The notes beneath the pieces are model-generated. The model was given only the letters and a program-made list of their open reading frames with translations, was not told the origin of the DNA and did no database searches. From NCBI GenBank assembly GCA_035489435.1, contig DATHKG010000015.1: a stretch of 64,000 bases of DNA, one strand, 5' to 3'. Position numbers and translations under genes: made by a program. This document shows, one piece after another, positions 52,121 to 59,909 of this stretch (position 1 is its first letter; the number at the start of each line of letters is the position of its first letter). Source of the DNA: DATHKG01 sp035489435. GTDB taxonomy: Bacteria > Bacteroidota > Bacteroidia > Chitinophagales > Chitinophagaceae.

Positions 52121-52228
52121 CTAGACGAAGGTAGTTTTTGTAAAATTTGCGGCTAAGTTCATAATTAATTCTCAATTTCGAACTTTACCTTCGTCGACTG
52201 GCAGGCAAAACAATAAATAAAGTTTGAT

Positions 52229-53071
52229 ATGGCTATTTTAATCGCAGACAGTGGTGCTACGAAATGTGAATGGTGTTATATAGATGACAATAAACGAAAA
52301 AAGCGGTTTTCCACCCAGGGTATAAGCCCATATTTCCTTAATACAGATGAAATTGAGACCCTGTTGAAGCTGGAGCTGGTTCCTGGTTTGAAAAAATCAG
52401 TACCTGACCGGGTATTTTACTATGGCACTGGCTGCAAAAATCCGGATAATGTTAAGAGTATCAAAAAAGCGATATCCAGGGTATTTAAAACTTCAAAAAT
52501 AGAGGTCGCTACAGACCTGATGGCAGCTGCCAGGGCATTATGTGGGGACGATAAAGGCATTGTAAGCATTCTTGGCACCGGTAGCAATAGTTGCTATTTT
52601 GATGGTAAAAAAATAAAAAAGAACAGCCCGGGGCTCGGCTACGTACTTGGTGATGAAGGCAGCGGTGCCTACCTGGGGAAAAAAGTTTTACAATACTATC
52701 TCTACAATACTTTTGACGAAGAACTGCGTTACAAGTTCGACCTTAAATACAACACAAACGATCTCGCGATCCTGGACCAGGTCTATAAACATCCACTTCC
52801 CAATAAATATCTTGCTGGTTTCACGCTTTTTCTTGTTGAAAACCGCGGACATTATATGATTGAAAATATCATTGAAGACGGTCTTAATGATTTTTTCTTT
52901 ACCCATCTTTGTAAATATGGTGAAAGCTGGAAGCTGCCTATGTATTTTGTTGGAAGTGTTGCTTATGGTTTCAAAGATGTAATTCGAGACCTTTGCAGCG
53001 GTTATGAATTTGAATTCGGTAAAATCCTGCGGGCACCGATGGAAGGATTAATCGAATATCATAACAATTAA
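52229..53071 (+). CDS. BadF/BadG-type N-acetylhexosamine kinase (GlcNAc/MurNAc)
   Basis: The 280-residue protein has the ASKHA phosphate-1 loop ADSGATKCEW (residues 6-15), the phosphate-2 loop ILGTGSNSCYFDG near 115 and GYVLGDEGSGAYLGKK near 137. These are the marks of the BadF/BadG/BcrA/BcrD family that includes N-acetylglucosamine and MurNAc kinases. The next gene is murQ, so the kinase probably makes MurNAc 6-phosphate (MurK-like) or GlcNAc 6-phosphate in peptidoglycan recycling. Confidence 0.85.
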   Translation: MAILIADSGATKCEWCYIDDNKRKKRFSTQGISPYFLNTDEIETLLKLELVPGLKKSVPDRVFYYGTGCKNPDNVKSIKKAISRVFKTSKIEVATDLMAAARALCGDDKGIVSILGTGSNSCYFDGKKIKKNSPGLGYVLGDEGSGAYLGKKVLQYYLYNTFDEELRYKFDLKYNTNDLAILDQVYKHPLPNKYLAGFTLFLVENRGHYMIENIIEDGLNDFFFTHLCKYGESWKLPMYFVGSVAYGFKDVIRDLCSGYEFEFGKILRAPMEGLIEYHNN

Positions 53072-53090
53072 TAATCTTTGATATGAGAAC

Positions 53091-53098
53091 TACCTTTG
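53091..53098 (+). promoter_or_regulatory. TAnnTTTG box for murQ
   Basis: TACCTTTG, 40 bases before the murQ ATG, followed by GCG as at 58117. No good -33 TTTG is found at the expected distance, so the promoter is tentative. Confidence 0.4.
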
Positions 53099-53138
53099 CG
53101 TCCCCCACAACAATCAATTTTTATTTCAATAGCTATTC

Positions 53139-53960
53139 ATGGATGATTTTAATAAGGTAACGGAGCAGTCAAGCAATTACAGGCATCTTGATAAAATGGA
53201 CATAACGCAGTTATTGAAGCTTATCAATGATGAAGATAAAACCGTTCCAGCTGCTGTGGAGAAGTCATTGCCACAGATTGAAAAGCTGGTTGCCGTTGTG
53301 GTAGACAGAATGCTGGCCGGTGGTCGTATGTTCTATGTCGGTGCCGGAACCAGCGGACGGTTGGGCATCCTTGATGCAAGTGAAATTCCACCAACTTTCG
53401 GAATGCCTTTCGACCTGGTTATAGGATTGATAGCCGGTGGTGAGCGCGCCATACAGCGCCCTGTAGAAATGGCCGAAGACAGCTGGGAACAGGGTTGGCT
53501 TGATCTGAAAGAACATGATGTAAACGAAAAAGATGTTGTGATAGGTATTGCCGCAAGTGGTACCACCCCTTATGTGATTGGTGCCCTGAATGAGTGCCGC
53601 AAAAATGGAATTGCAACTGGTTCCATCGCCTGTAATGAAGGTTCCCCGCTTGCCGCAGCCGCAGACTACCCCATTGAAGTAGTGGTAGGTCCGGAATTTG
53701 TTACCGGTAGTACAAGAATGAAAAGTGGCACAGCACAAAAGCTGGTGCTTAATATGATTTCGACTACCGTCATGATACAGATCGGAAGGGTTGAAGACAA
53801 TAAGATGGTGAACATGCAGCTATCTAACAGCAAACTGGTAGACCGTGGCACGCGTATGGTGATGGATCAGACAGGCATGACCGATTATGAAGAAGCAAAG
53901 AAATTATTACTACGATTTGGCAGTGTAAAAAAGGCCGTTGATTCGTTAAAATTTAACTGA
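53139..53960 (+). CDS. murQ: N-acetylmuramic acid 6-phosphate etherase
   Basis: The 273-residue SIS-domain protein has all MurQ marks: TEQSSNYRHLDKM at the N-terminus, GAGTSGRLGILDASEIPPTFG with catalytic Glu82, ERAIQRPVEMAEDS with Glu113, and GSTRMKSGTAQK near 190. It cleaves the D-lactyl ether of MurNAc 6-phosphate to give GlcNAc 6-phosphate in the cytoplasm. It is slightly shorter than the enterobacterial enzyme (about 298) at the C-terminus. The kinase gene upstream completes a peptidoglycan-recycling pair. Confidence 0.96.
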   Translation: MDDFNKVTEQSSNYRHLDKMDITQLLKLINDEDKTVPAAVEKSLPQIEKLVAVVVDRMLAGGRMFYVGAGTSGRLGILDASEIPPTFGMPFDLVIGLIAGGERAIQRPVEMAEDSWEQGWLDLKEHDVNEKDVVIGIAASGTTPYVIGALNECRKNGIATGSIACNEGSPLAAAADYPIEVVVGPEFVTGSTRMKSGTAQKLVLNMISTTVMIQIGRVEDNKMVNMQLSNSKLVDRGTRMVMDQTGMTDYEEAKKLLLRFGSVKKAVDSLKFN

Positions 53961-54026
53961 TTAATAGTGGTCCTGCACAATAAAAAAAATTTGGAAACCC
54001 TATTCCAAAAAAAGTAAATTGCCAGC

Positions 54027-54590
54027 ATGCAGGATCTGGAACCATTTTATAATTGGCGACACATTTACACCAGTGAGCAGGATGATAAATCGCCTTTTTT
54101 TGGTAGGGTGTATTCTGAATTTGTTTTCAGTCAGACTATCTATAACTACTATATCCATCCTCAATGGGATGAGTTTGGCTCGCGTACGCTTTACTGCAAA
54201 GTTCTGATGGCCGACTATGAGGAACACTACATGATCATCGAACTGATCGGGGAGTGGAACGACGCTATAGAAAATGATATAATGGAATTGAAGCGTGAGG
54301 TGATTGATCCATTCTTTAGTTTCGGCATCACAAAGTTTATACTTGTCGCAGAAAACGTATTGAATTTTCACAGCGGTGACCGCGACTATTACGACGAATG
54401 GTTCGAAGAGGTAACCGATGAAAATGGTTGGATCGTTTGTTTAAATATGCCCGAATCAACCCAACACGATTTTAAACGAGCCAAGATAAACCGTTTCATT
54501 GAGCTGATGGAAATCGATAACTGGCGGATTTACCGGCCTTTCCATCTTTTTAAAAAAATTGACCAGGAGATCATGAAGCGGCTGGATTAG
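54027..54590 (+). CDS. Conserved hypothetical protein
   Basis: The 187-residue soluble, acidic protein is rich in aromatics (MQDLEPFYNWRHIYTSEQDD, YNYYIHPQWDEFGSRTLYCKVL, YYDEWFEEVTDENGWIVCLNMP). No signal peptide, membrane segment or known motif is visible. Similar stand-alone proteins occur in related Bacteroidota near aromatic amino acid genes, as far as I can recall, but I cannot name a family or function. It lies between murQ and the pheA leader. Confidence 0.6.
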   Translation: MQDLEPFYNWRHIYTSEQDDKSPFFGRVYSEFVFSQTIYNYYIHPQWDEFGSRTLYCKVLMADYEEHYMIIELIGEWNDAIENDIMELKREVIDPFFSFGITKFILVAENVLNFHSGDRDYYDEWFEEVTDENGWIVCLNMPESTQHDFKRAKINRFIELMEIDNWRIYRPFHLFKKIDQEIMKRLD

Positions 54591-54655
54591 GCCACCCGCA
54601 AAGCTTTTGTCCTTCCCAGGCAGGTTTGAGTTCCGTAAATCACTTTCAAAATAAA

Positions 54656-54686
54656 TTTTGTTATTTGAGATTACTTGTTATTTTTG
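54656..54686 (+). promoter_or_regulatory. Promoter of the pheA leader transcript
   Basis: TTTTG (54656-54660), 18 bases, TATTTTTG (54679-54686) fits the Bacteroidota promoter. Transcription would start near 54691-54694, at or next to the leader ATG (54692). The leader mRNA may therefore be nearly leaderless. Confidence 0.55.
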
Positions 54687-54691
54687 ATGCC

Positions 54692-54772
54692 ATGTTAAAA
54701 GCGAAAGCATACCGGTTCTTCTTTTTTTATTTTAGCTTCTATTTTAGAAGTGAGCCGGGAATGCTTTGTTGA
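54692..54772 (+). CDS. Phe/Tyr-rich leader peptide of the pheA operon
   Basis: A 26-codon frame ATG...TGA encodes a peptide beginning MLKAKAYR and continuing FFFFYFSFYF, then RSEPGMLC. Seven of its residues are Phe and three are Tyr, ten aromatic residues in 26, with nine of them inside ten consecutive codons (54716-54745). It is followed after 31 bases by a terminator hairpin and then by pheA. The last codons overlap a segment (54754-54760, GCCGGGA) that can pair with the left arm of the terminator. This is the architecture of ribosome-mediated transcription attenuation: stalling at Phe/Tyr codons should free the antiterminator. No Shine-Dalgarno sequence is visible. Confidence 0.82.
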   Translation: MLKAKAYRFFFFYFSFYFRSEPGMLC

Positions 54773-54812
54773 ATCATAAAAATAAACTGACAATCAACAT
54801 AAGAATCCCGGC
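54707..54812 (+). promoter_or_regulatory. Antiterminator and pause structures of the pheA attenuator
   Basis: Segment 1 (GCATACCGG, 54707-54715, just before the Phe run) can pair imperfectly with segment 2 (CCGGGAATGC, 54756-54765). Segment 2 in the form GCCGGGA (54754-54760) can instead pair perfectly over 7 bases with segment 3 (TCCCGGC, 54806-54812). Segment 3 is also the left arm of the terminator, so the 2:3 and 3:4 pairings exclude each other. Confidence 0.7.
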
Positions 54813-54830
54813 CTGAGTGCCGGGATTTTT
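54804..54830 (+). terminator. Attenuator terminator in front of pheA
   Basis: AATCCCGGC, six-base loop CTGAGT, GCCGGGATT is a perfect 9-bp stem followed by T residues to 54830. It ends 14 bases before the pheA ATG, so it can only serve as an attenuator or as an upstream terminator. No gene ends within 200 bases before it except the leader peptide. Confidence 0.88.
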
Positions 54831-54844
54831 CATTAAATAAGATT

Positions 54845-55678
54845 ATGCAAACACGCGTTTCGATCCAGGGTTATGAAGGTAGTTTTCACCAGGTAGCAGC
54901 CCGGCAATATTTTGGTAAGGATGTTACAGTGATACCCTGTGGCAATTTCCGGGACGTGGTTAAGATAGCCGGCAACAAAAAAGAAAGCGAAGGTGGTGTG
55001 ATGGCTATTGAAAATTCTATTGCCGGCAGCATATTGCCGAATTATAACCTGCTTCAAAAAAGCAACCTGAAGGTTACCGGCGAAATCTATTTGCAAATCA
55101 GGCAACACCTGCTTGTGAACCCCGGTGTTTCAATCGATGATATCCGTGAGGTTCACTCACACCCGATGGCGATTCAGCAGTGTCTTGTTTATCTCGACAA
55201 ATTTAACTGGAAACTGGTTGAAACCGAAGACACTGCTCTTAGTGCAAAACATGTTCATCAGCACAGGAGCAAACACATAGCGGCTATCGCATCAAAACTT
55301 GCATCGGAATTATTTAGCCTCGATATGATCGCTCCAAATATTCACACAATGAAATCGAACTATACCAGGTTCCTTATCATTCAACGTGAAGGGCAGGTTA
55401 ACCCGGTCACAGATGCAAACAAGGCTTCCGTTAATTTTCATACGGATCACTCCCGCGGCAGCCTTGCCAGGGTGTTGACGGCGATTGCAGATGGTGGAAT
55501 CAATCTCAGCAAATTGCAGAGTTTCCCGATACCCGGCAGTGACTGGAAATATTCATTTCATGCAGACATGGAATTCGAAAACATTGATCAGTTTGAAGAA
55601 GTGATTAAAAAGATAAAACCGTTGACGGAAGAAACGAAGGTGTATGGAGTTTATAAAAAGGGAAATGTAGTTAGTTAG
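54845..55678 (+). CDS. pheA: Prephenate dehydratase
   Basis: The 277-residue monofunctional enzyme has a dehydratase domain (1-185) with SIQGYEGSFHQVAARQYF, GGVMAIENSIAGSI and the catalytic motif T174-R175-F176 in NYTRFLII. It also has a C-terminal ACT domain (about 194-272) with RGSLARVLTAIADGGINLSKLQSFPI, where Phe feedback inhibition normally acts. It converts prephenate to phenylpyruvate. It is the first structural gene after the Phe/Tyr attenuator and is followed by an aminotransferase and tyrA. No chorismate mutase domain is fused here; that activity is fused to DAHP synthase at 59910. Confidence 0.95.
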   Translation: MQTRVSIQGYEGSFHQVAARQYFGKDVTVIPCGNFRDVVKIAGNKKESEGGVMAIENSIAGSILPNYNLLQKSNLKVTGEIYLQIRQHLLVNPGVSIDDIREVHSHPMAIQQCLVYLDKFNWKLVETEDTALSAKHVHQHRSKHIAAIASKLASELFSLDMIAPNIHTMKSNYTRFLIIQREGQVNPVTDANKASVNFHTDHSRGSLARVLTAIADGGINLSKLQSFPIPGSDWKYSFHADMEFENIDQFEEVIKKIKPLTEETKVYGVYKKGNVVS

Positions 55679-55680
55679 AA

Positions 55681-55740
55681 GTGGTGAGTTGTGAGTGGTG
55701 AGTTGTGAGTTTAGTTATGAGTTATGAGTGATGAGTGAGT
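55681..55740. repeat. Heptamer repeat array after pheA
   Basis: Directly after the pheA stop come about eight 7-base units of the form GTGAGTT, GTGAGTG and TATGAGT. The rest of the 154-base gap to the aminotransferase shows nothing else. The same motif lies at 46770-46853. Confidence 0.85.
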
Positions 55741-55832
55741 TAAGAAATGTGGAGGTATTTAGTTGATGGTGAATGGAAGGTGCAATGAATATTTAATAGT
55801 ATTGGTGGCAATTTAGAATAACGTTAGTAAAT

Positions 55833-56996
55833 ATGACAATGATAAAGACATCAGGTAGACTTGAGGGAATTGGCGAATACTATTTCTCAAAGAAATTGAG
55901 GGAAATAGATGAGCTTAATAAAGCCGGCAAAAATATTATTAGTCTTGGCATTGGCAGTCCCGATCTGCCACCACATCCTGATGTTATAAAAGTTTTACAG
56001 GATGAAAGCAGCAAACCTTCAGTGCACGCTTATCAATCATATAAGGGTTCACCGGTACTGAGGAAGGCTATCAGTGACTGGTACAACATATGGTATGGTG
56101 TAACTCTTGATCCCGAGTCGGAAGTGTTGCCCCTGATAGGCTCTAAAGAAGGCATTATGCATATCTGTATGACCTACCTGGATGCAGGTGATGAAGTGTT
56201 AGTGCCCAACCCGGGTTATCCTACTTACAGAAGCGCTGTTGCGCTTGCCGGTGGTAAGGCTGTGTCGTATGAACTGACGGAAGCAAATTCCTGGGAACCT
56301 GATTTTAATGCAATTGAAAAAAATGATCTTACCAGGGTGAAACTTATGTGGATCAATTATCCGCAAATGCCAACCGGTAAACTTCCTTCAGGGGAACTAT
56401 TTCAAAAAATTGTTGATTTCGGGATTAAACACAGCATTCTTATCTGTCATGATAACCCATATAGTTTTATCCTGAATGATAAACCGGCCAGCATCATGCA
56501 CACAACCGGGGCCATGCAAACGGCGATTGAACTGAATTCACTCAGCAAATCGCAGAACATGGCAGGCTGGCGGGTAGGGATGCTTGTAGGAAGTGCAGAA
56601 AGGATAAATGAAGTGATGCGGTTTAAAAGCAACATGGACAGCGGAATGTTTCTTCCTGTACAACTTGCAGCAGCCAAAGCACTATCGCTGGGCAAGGACT
56701 GGTACGAAAGCTTAAATAAGATCTACCAACAAAGAAGGGAAAAAGTATTCGCTCTTTTAGCTTTACTTGGTTGTGATTACGACAAAGCCCAGGCAGGGAT
56801 GTTCGTATGGGCTAAGGTGCCGGCTGCTGAAGAATCAGGTTATACCCTGAGCGATAAAGTTCTTTACCAGGCGCAGGTATTTATTACCCCCGGTGGAATT
56901 TTTGGAAGTGCCGGCGAAGGATATGTAAGAGTAAGTTTATGTTGTAAGGAAGAAAATATTGATACAGCCATGGAACGAATAAAAAAATCACTGTAA
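55833..56996 (+). CDS. PLP-dependent class I aminotransferase (aromatic/aspartate type)
   Basis: The 387-residue protein has the fold-type I marks: LGIGSPDLPPHPDV near residue 38, HAYQSYKGSPVLRKAI near 65, NPGYPTYRSA near 126, CHDNPYSFI near 205 and the PLP lysine Lys239 in SLSKSQNMAGWRVG. Placed between pheA and tyrA, one base before tyrA, it most likely transaminates phenylpyruvate and 4-hydroxyphenylpyruvate to Phe and Tyr. An LL-diaminopimelate-type or aspartate specificity cannot be excluded from sequence. Confidence 0.88.
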   Translation: MTMIKTSGRLEGIGEYYFSKKLREIDELNKAGKNIISLGIGSPDLPPHPDVIKVLQDESSKPSVHAYQSYKGSPVLRKAISDWYNIWYGVTLDPESEVLPLIGSKEGIMHICMTYLDAGDEVLVPNPGYPTYRSAVALAGGKAVSYELTEANSWEPDFNAIEKNDLTRVKLMWINYPQMPTGKLPSGELFQKIVDFGIKHSILICHDNPYSFILNDKPASIMHTTGAMQTAIELNSLSKSQNMAGWRVGMLVGSAERINEVMRFKSNMDSGMFLPVQLAAAKALSLGKDWYESLNKIYQQRREKVFALLALLGCDYDKAQAGMFVWAKVPAAEESGYTLSDKVLYQAQVFITPGGIFGSAGEGYVRVSLCCKEENIDTAMERIKKSL

Positions 56997-56997
56997 G

Positions 56998-57837
56998 ATG
57001 CAGGTCACCATTATAGGCATTGGATTAATCGGCGGATCGCTCGCAATGGCACTAAAGGAAAAGTCTATCGCTACTCATGTGATTGGTGTTGATAACAATC
57101 CCGTTCATGCTCAGAAAGCACTTGATCTTGGCCTGGTTGATGAGATACTTGATCTCAAATCTGCCGTGGCAAAATCTTCCCTTATCATCATTTCCATACC
57201 TGTAAACGCAGCGGAAAAGATGATCAATGGCTTGCTTGACCTGGTAGATAAGCAGGTTGTAATGGATACCGGCTCTACAAAAGAAAGCCTGATAAATATT
57301 GTCAGGGGACATAAAAACCGGAACCGGGTAGTAACAACTCACCCGATGTGGGGTACAGAGTATAGTGGTCCTGAAGCAGCTATGCATGGCGCATTCCAGG
57401 ATAAGGCGACCGTGATTTGTAACAAAGATGAAAGTGACCGTGATGCCCTGGCGCTGGTTGAAAATATTTATCGTGCCCTCGGCATGCACATACTTTATAT
57501 GGATGGCGCTGCCCATGACCTGCATGCCGCATACGTGAGTCATATTTCGCATATTACTTCGTTTGCCCTGGCAAATACCGTATTGGAAAAGGAGCGGGAG
57601 GAAGACGCCATTTTTGAACTTGCCAGTGGTGGTTTTGAAAGCACCGTGCGACTTGCAAAATCCAACCCGGAGATGTGGGTTCCGATACTCATGCAAAACA
57701 GGGAAAATGTGCTCGATGTGTTGAATGAACACATCACACAGCTAAGAAAATTCAAAAGTTGCCTCGAGAAGGAAAACTATACCTACCTGCAGGAGCTGAT
57801 TGAAAATGCCAATAAAATCAAGAGAATTCTGAAGTGA
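56998..57837 (+). CDS. tyrA: Prephenate dehydrogenase
   Basis: The 279-residue protein has an N-terminal NAD(P)-binding motif (GIGLIGGS, residues 7-14), VDNNPVHAQKA after the second strand, the catalytic His115 in THPMWGTEYSGPEAA, and the helical dimerisation half with HAAYVSHISHITSFALA near 178. It oxidises prephenate to 4-hydroxyphenylpyruvate. It begins one base after the aminotransferase stop and overlaps the next small gene by GTGA. The operon attenuated at 54.7 kb therefore feeds both Phe and Tyr, which fits a leader peptide with both codons. Confidence 0.95.
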   Translation: MQVTIIGIGLIGGSLAMALKEKSIATHVIGVDNNPVHAQKALDLGLVDEILDLKSAVAKSSLIIISIPVNAAEKMINGLLDLVDKQVVMDTGSTKESLINIVRGHKNRNRVVTTHPMWGTEYSGPEAAMHGAFQDKATVICNKDESDRDALALVENIYRALGMHILYMDGAAHDLHAAYVSHISHITSFALANTVLEKEREEDAIFELASGGFESTVRLAKSNPEMWVPILMQNRENVLDVLNEHITQLRKFKSCLEKENYTYLQELIENANKIKRILK

Positions 57838-58046
57838 GCTGGAACTTTGACACGATATTTTTTCTTGCTTTTGGGTGCCTCGCCCTGTACCTGGGTTTTA
57901 GCGGATCGCGCTGGCTTTTTTGGGGGGGTACCAGTCATGAAAGACTTGAAAAGCGATTAGGGGTGGGTTATCGTAAAATAATCAATCTGTTCTTTGGGTT
58001 TTTATGCCTGCTGATCGGTGTCTATTTTTTGTTATGGGATACTTAA
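57834..58046 (+). CDS. Small two-helix membrane protein coupled to tyrA
   Basis: The 70-residue frame starts with GTG overlapping the tyrA stop (GTGA). It has two hydrophobic helices (about 7-24 and 49-67) joined by a positively charged loop (SHERLEKRLGVGYRKI). The codon pattern and overlap support a real gene. I do not recognise a family. Cotranslation with tyrA suggests membership in the pheA-tyrA operon; a transport or membrane-association role would be speculation. Confidence 0.6.
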   Translation: MSWNFDTIFFLAFGCLALYLGFSGSRWLFWGGTSHERLEKRLGVGYRKIINLFFGFLCLLIGVYFLLWDT

Positions 58047-58116
58047 CTGGTTGACAGTTAAAGCAGAGTAAAAATCAGGACTTAAAACTAAAACTGGCTT
58101 TAAGGCACGAAAATCG

Positions 58117-58124
58117 TACCTTTG
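58117..58124 (+). promoter_or_regulatory. TAnnTTTG box for the DEAD-box helicase gene
   Basis: TACCTTTG, 20 bases before the ATG, predicts a start near 58130. The -33 region is only weakly matched (GGCTTT near 58096). Confidence 0.5.
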
Positions 58125-58143
58125 CGCCAAATTTTTTAAAATT

Positions 58144-59850
58144 ATGATGACATTCGAAGGGTTGGGTTTACATGCTTCATTGGTTCAGGCAACCGATGCA
58201 TTAGGCTTTACAAACCCAACACCCATTCAGGAACAGGCGATTCCTGTATTATTAAGTGGCACAAAGGACCTGGTGGGTCTGGCTCAGACCGGAACAGGCA
58301 AAACTGCTGCATTTGGACTCCCATTGCTTCAATTGGTTGATGCTGCCCAAAAGCATCCGCAGGCACTGGTTATTTGTCCGACAAGAGAATTATGTATTCA
58401 GATAGTAAGTGAAATTGAGCTCTTCAAGAAGTTTATGCCGGCCATGCATGTGGTAGCGGTTTATGGAGGTACTTCAATCGGAATGCAGATCAGGGATCTG
58501 AAAAGAGGTGTACAGATTGTTGTGGCAACTCCCGGTCGTTTGATAGATCTTATTGAACGTAAAGCAATTAACCTGGAACAAATCAGCTATGTGGTGCTGG
58601 ATGAAGCAGATGAGATGCTGAACATGGGTTTCCAGGAAGATATTGAGTTCATTCTTACCAATACACCCAAACGCGAAGCAACCTGGTTATTCAGTGCGAC
58701 TATGCCACAAGAGATCAAGCGTGTGAGCAAAAAGTACATGAAGGATCCGGTAGAAATTACAGTCGGAAAAAAGAATACTGCAAATAAGAATGTTGATCAC
58801 CAGTTCTATGTTGCATCGGCACATCACCGCTACGAAACCCTGAAAAGGATCATTGACTTTAACCCGGGGATCTATGGTATCGTTTTTACAAGAACCAAGA
58901 TAGACGCCCAGACTATCGCTGAAAAACTCACCCGTGAAGGCTATGATATCGATGCGCTGCACGGTGATCTTACCCAGCAACAACGTGATAAGGTGATGGG
59001 AGAATTTCGCGAGAAAACACTCCAGTTACTTATTGCAACTGATGTGGCCGCCCGTGGAATTGATGTTAAGGATGTTTCTCATGTTATTAATTTCGAACTT
59101 CCGGATGATATGGAAGTTTACACGCACCGCAGTGGTCGTACCGGCCGTGCAGGTAATACCGGTATCTGTATTTCGATTGTGCACAGCCGTGAGGTTGGCA
59201 AACTGAGACAGATTGAAAGAATGGTGCAGGTGCCTTTCCACAAGCTTGAAATTCCCACCGGCAAAGATGTTTGTCGCAAACAATTCTTCCACTTCATGGA
59301 AAAATTACTGAATGCGGATATCAGCCATGGGGATTATGAAACCTATGTTCCGATGCTGCAGGAAAAATTTGCGGACGTAACCAAGGAAGAGGTTCTGAAA
59401 AGAGTCGCTGCCATGGAGTTTGACAGGTTCCTGAAATATTATGAAAATGCGGAAGACCTGAATGTACGCGAAAGAGTACGCGAGTACCGCGAACCATCAG
59501 GTGTAGGAAGTGGTGACCGTCGTGAATTCGGCCGTGGTCGTGAAGGAAGAGATGGACGTGATCCGCGTGGCGCTGCTGAACGCCCGAGACGTGAGTTCAA
59601 CTCTGGCGGAGACTTCGCTAAGTTATTTGTAAACCTCGGTACCAAGGACGGATTTTATAAAGCGAGCTTCCTGCAATTCATTCTCGATATGAGTGAATTG
59701 AGTAAAGATGTTCTCGGACGCATAGACATGAAAGAGATGAACAGCTGGATCGAAATTGACCGCAAATCTGCCCAGCAGATGATTGCAGCACTGGACGGTA
59801 AAAAATATAAGGGCCGCAGCATTCGTATGAATGATGCCAATAGCCGGTAA
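58144..59850 (+). CDS. DEAD-box RNA helicase with DbpA-type C-terminal domain
   Basis: The 568-residue protein has the complete helicase core (about 1-370): Q motif FTNPTPIQEQ, Walker A AQTGTGKT (47-54), PTRELC, TPGRLID, DEAD, SAT, and HRSGRTGRAG. A charged Arg/Gly/Asp-rich linker (about 440-490, EFGRGREGRDGRD) and a C-terminal DbpA RNA-binding domain (about 495-560, AKLFVNLGTKDGFYKASFLQFI) follow. It probably acts in ribosome assembly or cold adaptation. It lies inside the aromatic cluster between tyrA and DAHP synthase but has its own promoter-like box. Confidence 0.94.
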   Translation: MMTFEGLGLHASLVQATDALGFTNPTPIQEQAIPVLLSGTKDLVGLAQTGTGKTAAFGLPLLQLVDAAQKHPQALVICPTRELCIQIVSEIELFKKFMPAMHVVAVYGGTSIGMQIRDLKRGVQIVVATPGRLIDLIERKAINLEQISYVVLDEADEMLNMGFQEDIEFILTNTPKREATWLFSATMPQEIKRVSKKYMKDPVEITVGKKNTANKNVDHQFYVASAHHRYETLKRIIDFNPGIYGIVFTRTKIDAQTIAEKLTREGYDIDALHGDLTQQQRDKVMGEFREKTLQLLIATDVAARGIDVKDVSHVINFELPDDMEVYTHRSGRTGRAGNTGICISIVHSREVGKLRQIERMVQVPFHKLEIPTGKDVCRKQFFHFMEKLLNADISHGDYETYVPMLQEKFADVTKEEVLKRVAAMEFDRFLKYYENAEDLNVRERVREYREPSGVGSGDRREFGRGREGRDGRDPRGAAERPRREFNSGGDFAKLFVNLGTKDGFYKASFLQFILDMSELSKDVLGRIDMKEMNSWIEIDRKSAQQMIAALDGKKYKGRSIRMNDANSR

Positions 59851-59909
59851 CAAGGCAGCGATATTGGAAAAAAATATCAAAGAATTTATAAAGAAAAAAC
59901 GCTTCAACC

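Noticed and set aside
52126..52193. TACCTTCG boxes on both strands between the S41 peptidase and kinase genes as promoters
   Set aside because: Each differs from TAnnTTTG at one key base and no good -33 element was found; mentioned only in the peptidase entry.
53265..53738. 157-residue minus-strand frame under murQ
   Set aside because: A shadow frame; no signal peptide, family motif or independent start signal.
54804..54830. Treating the hairpin as a simple terminator of the 54027-54590 gene
   Set aside because: It lies 214 bases after that stop, behind an aromatic leader peptide and an alternative pairing partner, and only 14 bases before pheA.
57052..57732. 226-residue minus-strand frame under tyrA
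   Set aside because: A shadow of a well-supported prephenate dehydrogenase gene.
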